DNA of 64,000 nt from Rhodococcus sp. NBC_00297 (GCF_036173065.1 NZ_CP108041.1:3723001-3787000), one strand, 5' to 3'; numbered from the stretch's first letter, positions 44,664 to 54,326 are shown. Translations and numbers: made by a program. Notes: generated by a model from the sequence alone, not told the origin.

Positions 44664-46676
44664 TCAGAGGGCGGCCGCGAGGCGGGTCCCTTGTTCGATC
44701 GCCCGCTTCGCGTCCACCTCCGCCGCCACGTCGGCGCCGCCGATGACGTCAACTACTGTTCCCGCAGCTGTGAGATCGTCCAGAAGATCGCGCACCGACT
44801 CCTGACCGGCGCACACGACGATCGTGTCGACCTCCAGTGCGCGTGTCCGTCCGTCGACGGTGATGTGAAGTCCGTCGTCGTCGATCCGGTCGTACCGCAC
44901 CCCCGACAACTGCGTCACGTTCCTGCTTCGCAGGGCAGCGCGATGCACCCAGCCGCTGGTCTTGCCGAGTCGCGTCCCGATCCGTCCCGCCGTCCGCTGC
45001 AGCAGGTACACCTCGCGAGCCGCGGGGGGAGCGACGGCGGTGGCCACGGCACCCGCGGCCGCCGGATCGTCGGTGACTCCCCATTCCCGACGCCACTCCG
45101 CGGTATCCAGAGTCGAGGAGTGTTCCGTGGTGAGGAACTCGCAGACGTCGACACCGATGCCGCCGGCCCCGATGACGGCCACGCGCCTGCCGACGTCGCG
45201 GTGGCCGAGCACCGCCTCGGCGTACGTGACGACGCTGGGGTGATCGATGCCGGGAATGGACGGGATGCGCGGCACCACACCCGTGGCCAGGACGACGCGA
45301 TCGAAGTGCACGAGGTCCGCGGCGCCGGCCGTCGTGCCGAGCCGAACGTCGACCGTCGCTGCGGCGAGTGCGTGGGTGAAGTAGCGGACCGTCTCGGCGA
45401 ACTCCTCCTTGCCGGGGATGCGCTGCGCGATCGCGAACTGGCCGCCGATCTCGTCGCGCGCCTCGAAGAGGGTGACGCGATGACCACGCTGCCCCAGTGC
45501 GACCGCGGTGGCGAGTCCCGCCGGGCCGGCGCCGACGACGGCGACCGTTCTCGCGGAGCGAGTCGGGGACAGCACGAGTTCGGTCTCCCGCCCGGCCCGC
45601 GGATTGAGCAGGCAGGACGCCTTGCGGTGGACGAAGACGTGGTCGAGACAGGCCTGGTTGCAGGCGATGCACGTGTTGATCTCGTCCCGTCGGCCGTTCC
45701 TCGCCTTGAGCAGCCAGTCGGGATCCGCCAGCATCGGGCGGGCCAGCGACACCAGGTGCGCGCTGCCGTCGGCGAGCAGGCGTTCGGCGACATCCGGCAT
45801 GTTGATCCGGTTCGCCGCCGCCACCGGCACCGTCACCACCTCGGTGAGGCGGCGGGTGAAGTCGATGAACGCGGCCCTCGGTACGGACGTCACGATGGTG
45901 GGCACGCGCGACTCGTGCCAGCCGAAGTCGGAGTCGAACAGATCGATCCCGGCTCCTTCGAGTTCGGTGGCGAGTGCCACGATCTCGTCCCACGTCTGAC
46001 CGTTCTCGACCAGATCGGCCAGCGAGATCCGGAACGAGAGCAGGAAGTCCGGTCCGACCGCTGCTCTGATGCGACGCACGATCTCCACCGGAAGGCGGCG
46101 CCGGTTCTCGGCGGACCCGCCCCATCGATCGGTGCGACGGTTCGTCCTCGGTGCGAGGAACTGGTTGAGGAAGTAGCCCTCGCCGCCCATGATCTCGACG
46201 CCGTCGTAGCCTGCGCGCTGCGCCAGGCGCGCGCACCGGACGTAGTGGCTGATCTGCCGTTCCACGCCCCGATCGGTGAGGCCGCGGGCGCGGAACGGGG
46301 TGATCGGCGACTTCCCACCCGACGCACTCACGGAGAGCGGATGGTAGGAGTAGCGGCCCGCGTGCAGGATCTGCAGCACGATCCGACCACCCTCGCGGTG
46401 CACGGCATCGGTCACGCGTCGGTGGCGACGGGCCTCGAGACGGTTGGACAACTTGGCCGCGAACGGAAGCAGCCAGCCGGTGCGATTGGGGGAGTAGCCC
46501 CCGGTGACGACGAGTCCCACACCACCTCGGGCGCGCTCGGCGAAGTACGCGGCGAGCTTCTCTACGTCCTTCGCCCGATCCTCGAGTCCAGTGTGGATCG
46601 AGCCCATCATCACCCGGTTGGGCAACGTCGTACGACCGACCGTGATCGGCGACAGCAGAACAGGGAAGTCGGTCAT
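44664..46676 (-). CDS. fadH: 2,4-dienoyl-CoA reductase (FadH, OYE-type)
   Basis: 670 residues in three parts: N-terminal FMN TIM barrel (PNRVMMGSIHTGLED at 19; RISLADLVENGQTW), a [4Fe-4S] cluster with C336, C339, C343 and C355 (CIACNQAC..KASC), and a C-terminal FAD/NADPH domain (GAGPAGLATAVALGQRGHRV, GAGGIGVDVCEFL). Reduces 2,4-dienoyl-CoA in unsaturated fatty-acid beta-oxidation. Cluster spacing fits the family. Starts 23 nt from a divergent MFS gene. Confidence 0.93.
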   Translation of the reverse strand: MTDFPVLLSPITVGRTTLPNRVMMGSIHTGLEDRAKDVEKLAAYFAERARGGVGLVVTGGYSPNRTGWLLPFAAKLSNRLEARRHRRVTDAVHREGGRIVLQILHAGRYSYHPLSVSASGGKSPITPFRARGLTDRGVERQISHYVRCARLAQRAGYDGVEIMGGEGYFLNQFLAPRTNRRTDRWGGSAENRRRLPVEIVRRIRAAVGPDFLLSFRISLADLVENGQTWDEIVALATELEGAGIDLFDSDFGWHESRVPTIVTSVPRAAFIDFTRRLTEVVTVPVAAANRINMPDVAERLLADGSAHLVSLARPMLADPDWLLKARNGRRDEINTCIACNQACLDHVFVHRKASCLLNPRAGRETELVLSPTRSARTVAVVGAGPAGLATAVALGQRGHRVTLFEARDEIGGQFAIAQRIPGKEEFAETVRYFTHALAAATVDVRLGTTAGAADLVHFDRVVLATGVVPRIPSIPGIDHPSVVTYAEAVLGHRDVGRRVAVIGAGGIGVDVCEFLTTEHSSTLDTAEWRREWGVTDDPAAAGAVATAVAPPAAREVYLLQRTAGRIGTRLGKTSGWVHRAALRSRNVTQLSGVRYDRIDDDGLHITVDGRTRALEVDTIVVCAGQESVRDLLDDLTAAGTVVDVIGGADVAAEVDAKRAIEQGTRLAAAL

Positions 46677-46699
46677 CTCGGCACCCTATGCTGCGAGAC

Positions 46700-48031
46700 A
46701 TGGTGGTCGTGGGCGCGCCCGGTGTCGTGACGAAGAAGCAGGTGCTGGCGTGGGGTTTCTGGGACTGGGGCGGTGCCGCCTTCCAGGCCGTGATCCTCAC
46801 GTTCGTGTTCTCGGTGTACCTGACCGACTCGGTGGGTGCCGATCTGCCCGGCGGAGTGTCCGCCACGTCGTGGTTGGGGTGGTCGCTCGGCATCGCCGGA
46901 GTTCTGGTCGCGGTCCTGGCTCCCGTCTCCGGTCAGCGCAGCGATGCCAGAGGTCGCCGCAAACGGCTCCTCTTCGTACTGTCGACCGCGACCGTCGTGT
47001 GCATGGCGGCACTGTTCTTCGTGAAGGACGACTACCACTACCTGTGGCTGGGCCTGATCCTGCTGTCCGTCGCCTCGGTGCTCTTCGAGGTGGCGCAGGT
47101 GCCCTACACCGCGATGCTGCGTCAGGTCTCGACGCCCGACAATCTGGGTCGGGTGTCCGGATTCGGCTGGGCGATGGGCTATTTCGGCGGCATCGTCCTG
47201 CTGCTTATGTGCTACTTCGGGTTCATCGACGGCGACGGCGACGAGCGGGGCCTGCTGGGCATCACCACCGAGGACGGCCTCAACATCCGGCTCGTGGCGC
47301 TGCTCGCGGCGGTGTGGTTCCTCGTGTTCTCGCTTCCCGTGCTCTTCGCGGTTCCCGAACTCCCCGTCACCGACCCCGAGGCGGCGGCCGCGCGAGCCGG
47401 CTACCTCGAGTCGTACCGCGTGCTGTGGCGCGACGTGTCCGAGCTGTGGCGCATCGACCGCCGCACCGTGTGGTTCCTCGTCGCGAGCGCTCTGTTCCGT
47501 GACGGTCTGGCCGGGGTCTTCACCTTCGGAGCGGTGTTGGCCGTCACCGTGTACGGCATCTCCAGTGCCGACGTGCTGCTCTTCGGGGTCGCCGCCAACG
47601 TCGTCGCCGCACTCGGCGCCGTCGTCGCGGGGCGTGTCGACGACGTGCTGGGGCCCAAGCTCGTCATCGTCGTCTCGCTCGTGTCGATGATCGTCGCCGG
47701 GCTGGTCCTGCTCGCCGTCTCCGGTCCCCTGATGTTCTGGATCTTCGGACTGATCCTGTGCCTGTTCGTCGGACCCGCACAGTCGGCGTCGCGCACCTTC
47801 CTGACCCGCATAGTTCCGCCCGGCCGGGAAGGCCAGATGTTCGGCCTCTACGCCACGACGGGACGCGCGGTCTCGTTCCTCGCTCCGAGCCTCTTCGGAC
47901 TCTTCGTCTTCCTCTTCGACGCGGATCGGGCCGGCATCATCGGCATCGTGCTGGTGCTGGCGGCCGGGCTACTGGCCCTGCTCCGCGTCGCGGCACCCGA
48001 GGGTGATCGGGGGAGGGACGCGGCGGCGTGA
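46700..48031 (+). CDS. UMF1-type MFS transporter
   Basis: 443 residues, 12 helices; WGFWDWGGAAFQAVILTFVF and VLFEVAQVPYTAMLRQVST are typical of the UMF1/Atg22-like MFS family. ATG 46700 is chosen because TATGCT (46687-46692) ends 7 nt earlier, while the ATG at 46688 lies inside that -10 box. A 4-nt overlap couples it to the GyrI-like gene. Substrate unknown; nucleobase or amino-acid export is usual. Confidence 0.9.
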   Translation: MVVVGAPGVVTKKQVLAWGFWDWGGAAFQAVILTFVFSVYLTDSVGADLPGGVSATSWLGWSLGIAGVLVAVLAPVSGQRSDARGRRKRLLFVLSTATVVCMAALFFVKDDYHYLWLGLILLSVASVLFEVAQVPYTAMLRQVSTPDNLGRVSGFGWAMGYFGGIVLLLMCYFGFIDGDGDERGLLGITTEDGLNIRLVALLAAVWFLVFSLPVLFAVPELPVTDPEAAAARAGYLESYRVLWRDVSELWRIDRRTVWFLVASALFRDGLAGVFTFGAVLAVTVYGISSADVLLFGVAANVVAALGAVVAGRVDDVLGPKLVIVVSLVSMIVAGLVLLAVSGPLMFWIFGLILCLFVGPAQSASRTFLTRIVPPGREGQMFGLYATTGRAVSFLAPSLFGLFVFLFDADRAGIIGIVLVLAAGLLALLRVAAPEGDRGRDAAA

Positions 48032-48624
48032 AGGTCGACCACAAGAAGGAGATCGCGACGTACAGCGCTCGACTCGGGGTGTTCGACGTGGTCGAGGTGC
48101 CGCCCCTGCAGTACCTCACGATCGACGGGGACGGTGATCCGAACACGACCGCCTGGACCGACGCGGTGTCGTCTCTGTATCCGCTCGCGTACGGCCTGAA
48201 GTTCCTCGGCAAGCGCGAACTCGGCAGAGACCACGTGGTGATGCCGCTCGAAGCGCTGTGGTGGGCGGACGACTGGGCGTCGTTCACCCGCGAGCGGGAC
48301 CCGTCGCGATGGCGATGGACCGCGATGATCATGACCCCCGACTGGATCACGGCCGAGCATCTGGAGACCGTCCGCGAACAGAAGGCGGGCCCGCGGACTG
48401 GCGACGTGCGCCTGAGACGTCTCGACGAGGGGCTGTGCGTGCAGACGCTGCACGTCGGGTCCTACGACGACGAGGCGCCGGTGCTCGCGCACATGCACGA
48501 CGTCGTCGTCCCGGCGCACTCGCTCCGGATGACGGGACGTCATCACGAGATCTATCTCGGCGACCCACGGCGTGTGGTGGCCGACAAACTGAGAACGATT
48601 CTGCGACAACCGGTCACGCGCTAA
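48028..48624 (+). CDS. GyrI-like ligand-binding domain protein
   Basis: 198 residues starting at GTG, overlapping the MFS stop by 4 nt. FDVVEVPPLQYLTIDGDGDP and the WWADDWASF segment match the GyrI-like/SOUL small-molecule-binding fold, without a DNA-binding domain. Coupling to a transporter suggests ligand sensing or sequestration for the exported compound, an inference. The stop overlaps the convergent hydrolase gene by 4 nt. Confidence 0.85.
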   Translation: MKVDHKKEIATYSARLGVFDVVEVPPLQYLTIDGDGDPNTTAWTDAVSSLYPLAYGLKFLGKRELGRDHVVMPLEALWWADDWASFTRERDPSRWRWTAMIMTPDWITAEHLETVREQKAGPRTGDVRLRRLDEGLCVQTLHVGSYDDEAPVLAHMHDVVVPAHSLRMTGRHHEIYLGDPRRVVADKLRTILRQPVTR

Positions 48625-49430
48625 CGCGCGAGGATCTCGTCCGCCAGTCGGTCCGGATCGTCCTCCGGCACCCAGTGGCTGACACTCAATTCGACGAACT
48701 CGTACGGGCCGGTGACGTGCTGGGCACACCGCTCGGCGGCGGCGCGGCCGACCGCCGTGTCCTGGTTACCCCACACGTAGGTGGTCGGCACCTCGACGGA
48801 CGGGAGATCCGCGAAGTCGCGCGTCATGGCGCGGTACCACTCCAGCGCGGCGGTGAGCGTCTCACGCCGGCCGACCACCGGAAGATGCTGCGAGACGATC
48901 GTCGGATCGGCGGCACCGGAGAACATGGCGATCAACCGGCGGGCGTCGTCCTCGAGCAGCAGATCCTCCGCCTTGCCGGGCTGACGGAAGAGCGTCATGT
49001 ACTCGCTGCGCTTCTTCTGGTCCTCGTCTTCGCGGATCGCCCACCCGAAGGCGGCCGGGTGCGGGACGGACACTGCGGTGAGGGTGCGCACGCGATCCGG
49101 ATGCAGCGCCGCGACGTACCAGGCGACGATCGACCCCCAGTCGTGCCCCACGAGATCGACTGCCGCGAAGCCCAGTTCGTCGAGCATTCCGATGACGTCG
49201 GCGACCAGCAGATCGATGCGGTACGCGTCGGTACCGGTCGGACGGGCACCGGGGGAGTACCCGCGCTGGTTCGGCACGACGACGTCGCGGCCCGCGTCCG
49301 CCATGCGGATCGCCACGTCGCGCCAACTCGCGGACGTCTCGGGAAAACCGTGCAGGAGAAGGGCCGGGCGGTCGCCGGGGGTTCCGTAGCGGTCCGCGTC
49401 GAAGGTCAGGTCACCGACTGAGATCTGCAT
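48621..49430 (-). CDS. Epoxide-hydrolase-like alpha/beta hydrolase
   Basis: 269 residues. HGFPETSASWRDVA oxyanion region; nucleophile D97 in VGHDWGS, the Asp-elbow of epoxide hydrolase and haloalkane dehalogenase rather than a Ser-esterase; the acid pair and C-terminal His (SVSHWVPEDDP) are present. Epoxide hydrolase is the favoured call since the residue context GHDWGS is commoner there. TAGCCT ends 6 nt before the ATG: a leaderless start. Confidence 0.88.
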   Translation of the reverse strand: MQISVGDLTFDADRYGTPGDRPALLLHGFPETSASWRDVAIRMADAGRDVVVPNQRGYSPGARPTGTDAYRIDLLVADVIGMLDELGFAAVDLVGHDWGSIVAWYVAALHPDRVRTLTAVSVPHPAAFGWAIREDEDQKKRSEYMTLFRQPGKAEDLLLEDDARRLIAMFSGAADPTIVSQHLPVVGRRETLTAALEWYRAMTRDFADLPSVEVPTTYVWGNQDTAVGRAAAERCAQHVTGPYEFVELSVSHWVPEDDPDRLADEILAR

Positions 49431-49450
49431 GGGGAAAGGCTATCGGGTCC

Positions 49451-50128
49451 TCACGCTCCGAGGGCGGCTGCCGACGTCCGTGCGCCGCGGACGTTCCGAG
49501 GCTGCCACTGGCCCATTCCCAGCATGATCACGCGCAGCTGGGACAGCGCGCGTTCGACGATGTCGCGTTCGGCCGCGCCGGCGGGCGTCACCTCGACCAG
49601 GTCCACCACCGTCGCCAGCATCGTGTTGACAATGAGGTCGGCGACCATCTCGAGATCATCGCCGGGCCACGACGACAGGGCGGGGATCCGGGACAGGTCC
49701 TGAGTGAGCTCGTGCACGATCATTCGCAGTTCGGTCTCGATCGCGCGCCGGACCTCCACCACCCCGCCGGACCGTTCACGGATCAGGAAGCGGAACTGGA
49801 CGTCGTGTTCGCGGATCTCGCCCACCAGCAGTTCGAGCGACTCGCGCGCGTTGTCCGCGGACGGGTGACGACGGACGTCGCGCAGGATCTTGCGAAGGAC
49901 GCGCATGCTGTCCTCGACGACCGCGACTCCGAGGTCCTCCATCGACGCGAAGTGGCGGTAGAACGCCGTCGGCACGATTCCTGCCGCGCGCGTGACCTCC
50001 CGCAGGCTCACGCTGGAGAAACTGCGGTCCGCGATGGCGTCCAGCGTTCCGTCCACGAGTGCCCGCCGGGTGCGTTCCTTGCGTTCGGCCCTGCTGGCCG
50101 TCGTGGAACCTACGGAATTCTCGGACAT
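49451..50128 (-). CDS. TetR-family repressor of the desaturase operon
   Basis: 225 residues. Helix-turn-helix SLREVTRAAGIVPTAFYRHF resembles FabR/DesT-type fatty-acid-desaturation regulators, whose C-terminal acyl-CoA pocket responds to lipid saturation. Divergent across 202 bp from the ferredoxin reductase/desaturase operon, whose promoter region holds inverted repeats. The functional link is inferred from position. Confidence 0.88.
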   Translation of the reverse strand: MSENSVGSTTASRAERKERTRRALVDGTLDAIADRSFSSVSLREVTRAAGIVPTAFYRHFASMEDLGVAVVEDSMRVLRKILRDVRRHPSADNARESLELLVGEIREHDVQFRFLIRERSGGVVEVRRAIETELRMIVHELTQDLSRIPALSSWPGDDLEMVADLIVNTMLATVVDLVEVTPAGAAERDIVERALSQLRVIMLGMGQWQPRNVRGARTSAAALGA

Positions 50129-50255
50129 TCCTCGACATTAACCGACATCGGTGTATGGGTGTGCACTTCCGCCGCGCGAGAGCCTGGCGGGTCACTGCTG
50201 CTCACGGTACGTGTCCGTCGTCACATTGGCCTTGAAAGTTGCCGGTACGGGCTGT

Positions 50256-50288
50256 CACACTCGGTTCCAGTGAACGAGTGTGCACTGG
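50256..50288. promoter_or_regulatory. Overlapping inverted repeats at the desaturase-operon promoter
   Basis: CACACTCG (50256-50263) pairs with CGAGTGTG (50275-50282), and CCAGTG (50267-50272) pairs with CACTGG (50283-50288). The core GTGAACG resembles DesT-type half-sites. A -35-like TTGAAA (50232-50237) and -10-like CACACT lie nearby, 18 nt apart. Candidate operator for the divergent TetR. Confidence 0.45.
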
Positions 50289-50330
50289 AGAAGTGATCCG
50301 GTCACCGGCCCGTCATTCGAGGAGGACGAC

Positions 50331-51452
50331 TTGAGCATCGCCACCACCCCCACATCGCGCGGCCGTCGCAGTTCGCTGCTGTCCAGGTTGCGGCCCCGGT
50401 TGCTCGAGACGCTGACGACGCCGCACGCGGTCGATCGGTACCTCGAACTCGTCGACCCCATGATGACGGTCGACGACATGCGCGCCGAGGTCGTGGCCGT
50501 CCGTCACCAGACTCCCGACACCGTCACGCTGACGCTGCGCCCCACGTGGCAGTGGAAGGGGTTCGCCGCCGGCCACTTCGTGCAGATCGGCGTCGTGGTC
50601 GACGGCGTCCGGCACACGCGTTGCTACTCCCCGGCCGGTACCGCCGGAACCGACGACGACACGATCGAGCTCACCGTCAAGGCTCAACCCGACGGCATCG
50701 TGTCCAATTACCTGGTCGCCTCGGCGAAGCCCGGTCTCGTGGTCAATCTCGCGCCGGCCACGGGCACCTTCGAGCTCCCGAGCCCGCGGCCGGACCACGT
50801 TCTGCTGATCAGTGGTGGAAGCGGCATCACCCCGGTGATGTCGATGCTGCGCACGCTGGTGCACGAGGGGTACACCGGACGCGTGGCGTTCCTGCACTAC
50901 GCCTACACGGAGAACGACGTCTGCTACCGCGCCGAACTCGACCGCATCGCGGCCGAGAACGACAACGTGGACGTTCTGTACGCGTACACCGATCAGCAGA
51001 ACGGTGGTCATCTGCACGGATTCTTCGACACCGAGCATCTGAACGTCGCAGCACCCTGGCACGCCTCGGCGCAGACGTTCCTGTGCGGGCCGCCCGGGTT
51101 GATGAAGGGTGTCAGGTCGGTGTTCGACGAACTCGGACTCTCCGAGTCGTTGTTCTCGGAGGAGTTCGTCACCGCAGTTCCGGTCGTCGACGGGGATGCC
51201 TCGGGAACCGTGTCGTTCTCGGGTTCGTCCGTCGAGGCGGAGAACGACGGCGCCACCCTCCTGGAGCAGGCCGAGAATGCCGGGCTGACACCGGAATTCG
51301 GCTGCAGGATGGGAATCTGCTTCACCTGCACGGCAATCAAGAAGTCGGGATGCACCCGCAACGTCAAGACCGGTGAGCTCGACTCCGATCCGGACAACGA
51401 AATCCAGCTCTGCATCTCCGTCCCCGTGGGCGACGTCGACATCGACGTCTGA
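50331..51452 (+). CDS. Ferredoxin reductase partner of the acyl desaturase
   Basis: 373 residues from a TTG start behind AGGAGGA. A FAD domain (HTRCYSPAGT) and NAD domain (LLISGGSGITPVMSML) lead to a C-terminal plant-type [2Fe-2S] ferredoxin (C325, C330, C333, C361; CRMGICFTC). This matches Rv3230c, the electron donor of DesA3 in M. tuberculosis. The gene order reductase-desaturase is the same as there. Delivers electrons from NADPH to the di-iron centre. Confidence 0.9.
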   Translation: MSIATTPTSRGRRSSLLSRLRPRLLETLTTPHAVDRYLELVDPMMTVDDMRAEVVAVRHQTPDTVTLTLRPTWQWKGFAAGHFVQIGVVVDGVRHTRCYSPAGTAGTDDDTIELTVKAQPDGIVSNYLVASAKPGLVVNLAPATGTFELPSPRPDHVLLISGGSGITPVMSMLRTLVHEGYTGRVAFLHYAYTENDVCYRAELDRIAAENDNVDVLYAYTDQQNGGHLHGFFDTEHLNVAAPWHASAQTFLCGPPGLMKGVRSVFDELGLSESLFSEEFVTAVPVVDGDASGTVSFSGSSVEAENDGATLLEQAENAGLTPEFGCRMGICFTCTAIKKSGCTRNVKTGELDSDPDNEIQLCISVPVGDVDIDV

Positions 51453-51482
51453 CCCATCCACATACTCGAAGAGGAGGTCACC

Positions 51483-52694
51483 ATGTTCGGACTCTCACTG
51501 TCCTTTCTCCCGTTCATCGGTTCCAGCTCGGCGCCCGACACCACGACGTCCGGCGTCGACGTGCTGGACGAGCCGGGCACCGACGGACCCGTCGTCCTGA
51601 GCTACGAAGCCGTGGAGGAACTCGGGCGCAAGCTCGACGACCTGCGCGCCCGCACCGTCGCGGACCTGGGTCAGGAGGACCGCGACTACATCTTCAAGAT
51701 CATCAAGGCGCAGCGCGGACTCGAGGTCGCCGGTCGCGGACTGATGTACTTCGGCTTCTTCCCGCCGGCCTGGATCGCCGCCGTCAGCGCCCTGAGCCTG
51801 TCGAAGATCCTCGACAACATGGAGATCGGTCACAACGTCATGCACGGCCAGTACGACTGGATGCGTGAGCCGGGCCTGAACTCCAAGGTCTTCGAGTGGG
51901 ACAACACCTGCCCCGGTGACCAGTGGCGCCACTCGCACAACTACATGCACCACACGTACACCAACATCCTCGACATGGACCGCGACATCGGTTACGGCAT
52001 CCTGCGGATGGACAGCGCGCAGAAGTGGAACCCGTACTACCTGGGCAACCCGATCTACGCGTTCCTGCTCATGACCTTCTTCGAGTGGGGCGTCATGCTG
52101 CACGACCTGGAGGCCGAGAACGTCATCCAGGGCAAGCGCAAATGGCACGACGTCAAGCCCCTGCTCGAGGGCTGGTGGAAGAAGGCCGGACGACAGGTCC
52201 TCAAGGACTACATCGTCTTCCCCGCCCTGACCGGGCCGATGTTCGTGCCGACGCTGGTGGGCAACTTCACCGCCAACATCGTCCGCAACGTGTGGGCCTA
52301 CTCGATCATCTTCTGCGGCCACTTCCCGACGGGCGTGCAGACGTTCACCGTCGAGGAGACCGCGCAGGAAACTCGCGGCCAGTGGTACGTGCGTCAGATG
52401 CTCGGCTCCGCGAACATCGAGGGTGGGCAGCTGTTCCACATCATGTCCGGCAACCTCTCGCACCAGATCGAGCACCACCTCTTCCCGGACCTGCCCGCGC
52501 ACCGCTACCCGCAGATCGCGCCCGAGGTCAAGGCACTGTGCGAGGAGTACGGCCTTCCGTACAACACTGGTGGCTTCTTCCATCAGATCGGTACTGTGTG
52601 GGGCAAGATCTTCCGGCTCGCCCTTCCCGACCGTTTCACCGGTGTGGACAAGGTGACCGGTGTGATCATCGAGCGCGAAAAAGCTGCAGCCTGA
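51483..52694 (+). CDS. desA3: Membrane acyl-CoA delta-9 desaturase (DesA3-like)
   Basis: 403 residues with several membrane helices and the three His boxes of membrane di-iron desaturases: H117/H121 (HNVMH), H150/H152/H156/H157 (HSHNYMHH) and H327/H331/H332 (HQIEHH). It introduces a double bond into stearoyl-CoA-type substrates to make oleate. Encoded 30 nt after its ferredoxin reductase and before an 82-residue helical protein. ATG 51483 follows GAGGAGG. Confidence 0.93.
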   Translation: MFGLSLSFLPFIGSSSAPDTTTSGVDVLDEPGTDGPVVLSYEAVEELGRKLDDLRARTVADLGQEDRDYIFKIIKAQRGLEVAGRGLMYFGFFPPAWIAAVSALSLSKILDNMEIGHNVMHGQYDWMREPGLNSKVFEWDNTCPGDQWRHSHNYMHHTYTNILDMDRDIGYGILRMDSAQKWNPYYLGNPIYAFLLMTFFEWGVMLHDLEAENVIQGKRKWHDVKPLLEGWWKKAGRQVLKDYIVFPALTGPMFVPTLVGNFTANIVRNVWAYSIIFCGHFPTGVQTFTVEETAQETRGQWYVRQMLGSANIEGGQLFHIMSGNLSHQIEHHLFPDLPAHRYPQIAPEVKALCEEYGLPYNTGGFFHQIGTVWGKIFRLALPDRFTGVDKVTGVIIEREKAAA

Positions 52695-52706
52695 GAGGTA
52701 AGTGCC

Positions 52707-52955
52707 ATGGTGGGCAAGTTCGAACGCAACAAGGACACAGTGCAGGACCTGACCGAATCGGCAGCCATGCACGTCGGGCGGATCGCGGTGATCATCGCGA
52801 CCGCGGTCCGCGACGTCACCCGAGAGATCGGTGACCTGGTCACCGACGGTATCGAAATGCGCGAGGCCTCGCGTCGCGCAGAATCCGATACGCGCACCTT
52901 CGAAGTGATCGAGGGGGACTTCGAGGAGTCGTCCAGGCGGTCGAACGGTCGCTGA
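52707..52955 (+). CDS. 82-residue conserved protein of the desaturase operon
   Basis: Starts MVGKFERNKDTVQDLTESAA, with an amphipathic-to-hydrophobic helix (MHVGRIAVIIATAVRDVTRE) and an acidic/basic helical tail. No known family is recognised. It begins 12 nt after the desaturase with GAGAGG before it, and a strong terminator follows, so it belongs to the operon. A desaturase stability or membrane-docking partner is a reasonable guess. Confidence 0.75.
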   Translation: MVGKFERNKDTVQDLTESAAMHVGRIAVIIATAVRDVTREIGDLVTDGIEMREASRRAESDTRTFEVIEGDFEESSRRSNGR

Positions 52956-52969
52956 CCCGGAGCCTCACG

Positions 52970-53002
52970 ACGGCGCCGCACCCATGACGGGTGCGGCGCC
53001 GT
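52970..53002 (+). terminator. Intrinsic terminator of the desaturase operon
   Basis: 14-bp perfect stem (ACGGCGCCGCACCC and complement) with loop ATGAC, 14 nt after the 82-residue gene, then TGTCGTG. Rich in GC with only a short U run. Confidence 0.85.
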
Positions 53003-53147
53003 TGTCGTGTGGGGGGGAGGGCTTAGCTTCGCGCACCGCGGTTCGTCCCGTGCACTCCCCATCGGGGGAGCACCACGCGAACTGCGCCGCGGGGTATGTG
53101 CGCCCGGCATGGGTGCGCACGGCGGCGGGGTCGGTCACACTGTCCCG

Positions 53148-54326
53148 ATGAAGGTGACGGACGAGGAGCGGCGCAAGATCCTGGTGCACCGGCATGCCGT
53201 GGGTCTGGGGTCGTCGCTGACGCCCGAGGACGTGGTCCAGCGCATCGTCGCGCTCCACGCCACGGATGCGGCGAGCGTGTCGTTGCAGGTTCTGGCGCGA
53301 TCGACCACCGCGACCCTGGACGACGTGCGCGACGCTCTGTACACCCGCCGCTCGCTGGTGCGGGTCATGGCGATGCGCCGCACCCTTTTCGTCATCGACA
53401 AGCAGTTCATGCCCGTCGTGCAGTCCGGTTCGAGCGCCGGGGTGGCCAGAACCCTGAGAACGCGTCTGGCGAAGCAACTCTCGACCCTGCCCACCGACCC
53501 GGTGATCGATGACGTGCCGGCGTTCCTCGACCATCTCGAGTCGGGTGTCGATGCGGCACTGGCTGCGTCGGGCACCGCGACGGGAGCCGAGTTGTCCACC
53601 GCCGTACCGGAACTGCGCACCGCGTTCCTCCCGACCACGGACAAGAAGTACGACGTCCGTCGCTACGTGACGTCGTCGCTGCTGACGTTGCTGTCGGCGG
53701 AGGGGCGCATCGTGCGCGTGGAACCGCGGGGGAACTGGACCTCGCGCCACCACACGTGGGCACCGGTGAGCGCGTGGTGGCCCGACGGTGTGCCGCCGAT
53801 CGAGGAGGCGGATGCGCGAGTTCGCCTGGCGCGCACCTGGCTGGAGGCGTTCGGTCCGGCGACTCCCGAGGACCTCCAGTGGTGGACCGGATGGAACAAG
53901 GGTCACACTGTCAAAGCCCTCGCCGCTCTCGACGTCGAGGAGGTCGAGCTGTCGTCGGGTGGGGGAATCATGCTGCGCAGCAGCGACATCAGCGGTGCCG
54001 ACGGGGGTGTGGCGCTGCTGCCCGCGCTGGATCCGACGCCGATGGGGTGGAAGGATCGGCGATGGTTCCTGCCGGACGAGTACCGACCGGATCTGTTCGA
54101 CACGTTCGGAAACGTCGGCCCCACGGTGTGGTCGAACGGCCGGGTGGTCGGCGGTTGGGCCGTACGCGGCGCCGGTGAGGTGGTGTTCCGGTTGTTCGAG
54201 AAGGCCGACGAGGAGCAGGTCGCGGCGGAAGCTGCACGTCTCGAGGCCCATCTCGACGGCGCGTCCATCACCCCGACCTTTCCGACTCCGCTCGAGAAGG
54301 CGCTGCGGACAGGATCAGGGAACTAG
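53148..54326 (+). CDS. Winged-helix DNA-binding (HTH_42, AlkZ-like) protein
   Basis: 392 residues. N-terminal HAVGLGSSLTPEDVVQRIVA and ARSTTATLDDVRDALYTRRS, then winged-helix repeats typical of the HTH_42 family that includes the DNA glycosylase AlkZ/YcaQ. A QxQ-type catalytic motif of AlkZ is not evident, so glycosylase activity is doubtful. ATG 53148 follows a CACACT box by 6 nt (possible leaderless start). 12 nt overlap with a convergent regulator. Confidence 0.8.
   Translation: MKVTDEERRKILVHRHAVGLGSSLTPEDVVQRIVALHATDAASVSLQVLARSTTATLDDVRDALYTRRSLVRVMAMRRTLFVIDKQFMPVVQSGSSAGVARTLRTRLAKQLSTLPTDPVIDDVPAFLDHLESGVDAALAASGTATGAELSTAVPELRTAFLPTTDKKYDVRRYVTSSLLTLLSAEGRIVRVEPRGNWTSRHHTWAPVSAWWPDGVPPIEEADARVRLARTWLEAFGPATPEDLQWWTGWNKGHTVKALAALDVEEVELSSGGGIMLRSSDISGADGGVALLPALDPTPMGWKDRRWFLPDEYRPDLFDTFGNVGPTVWSNGRVVGGWAVRGAGEVVFRLFEKADEEQVAAEAARLEAHLDGASITPTFPTPLEKALRTGSGN

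Noticed and set aside
44691..46730. 679-codon open frame antisense to fadH
   Set aside because: fadH shows all FMN, Fe-S and FAD motifs; the antisense frame is an Arg/His/Asp-rich artefact of GC bias.
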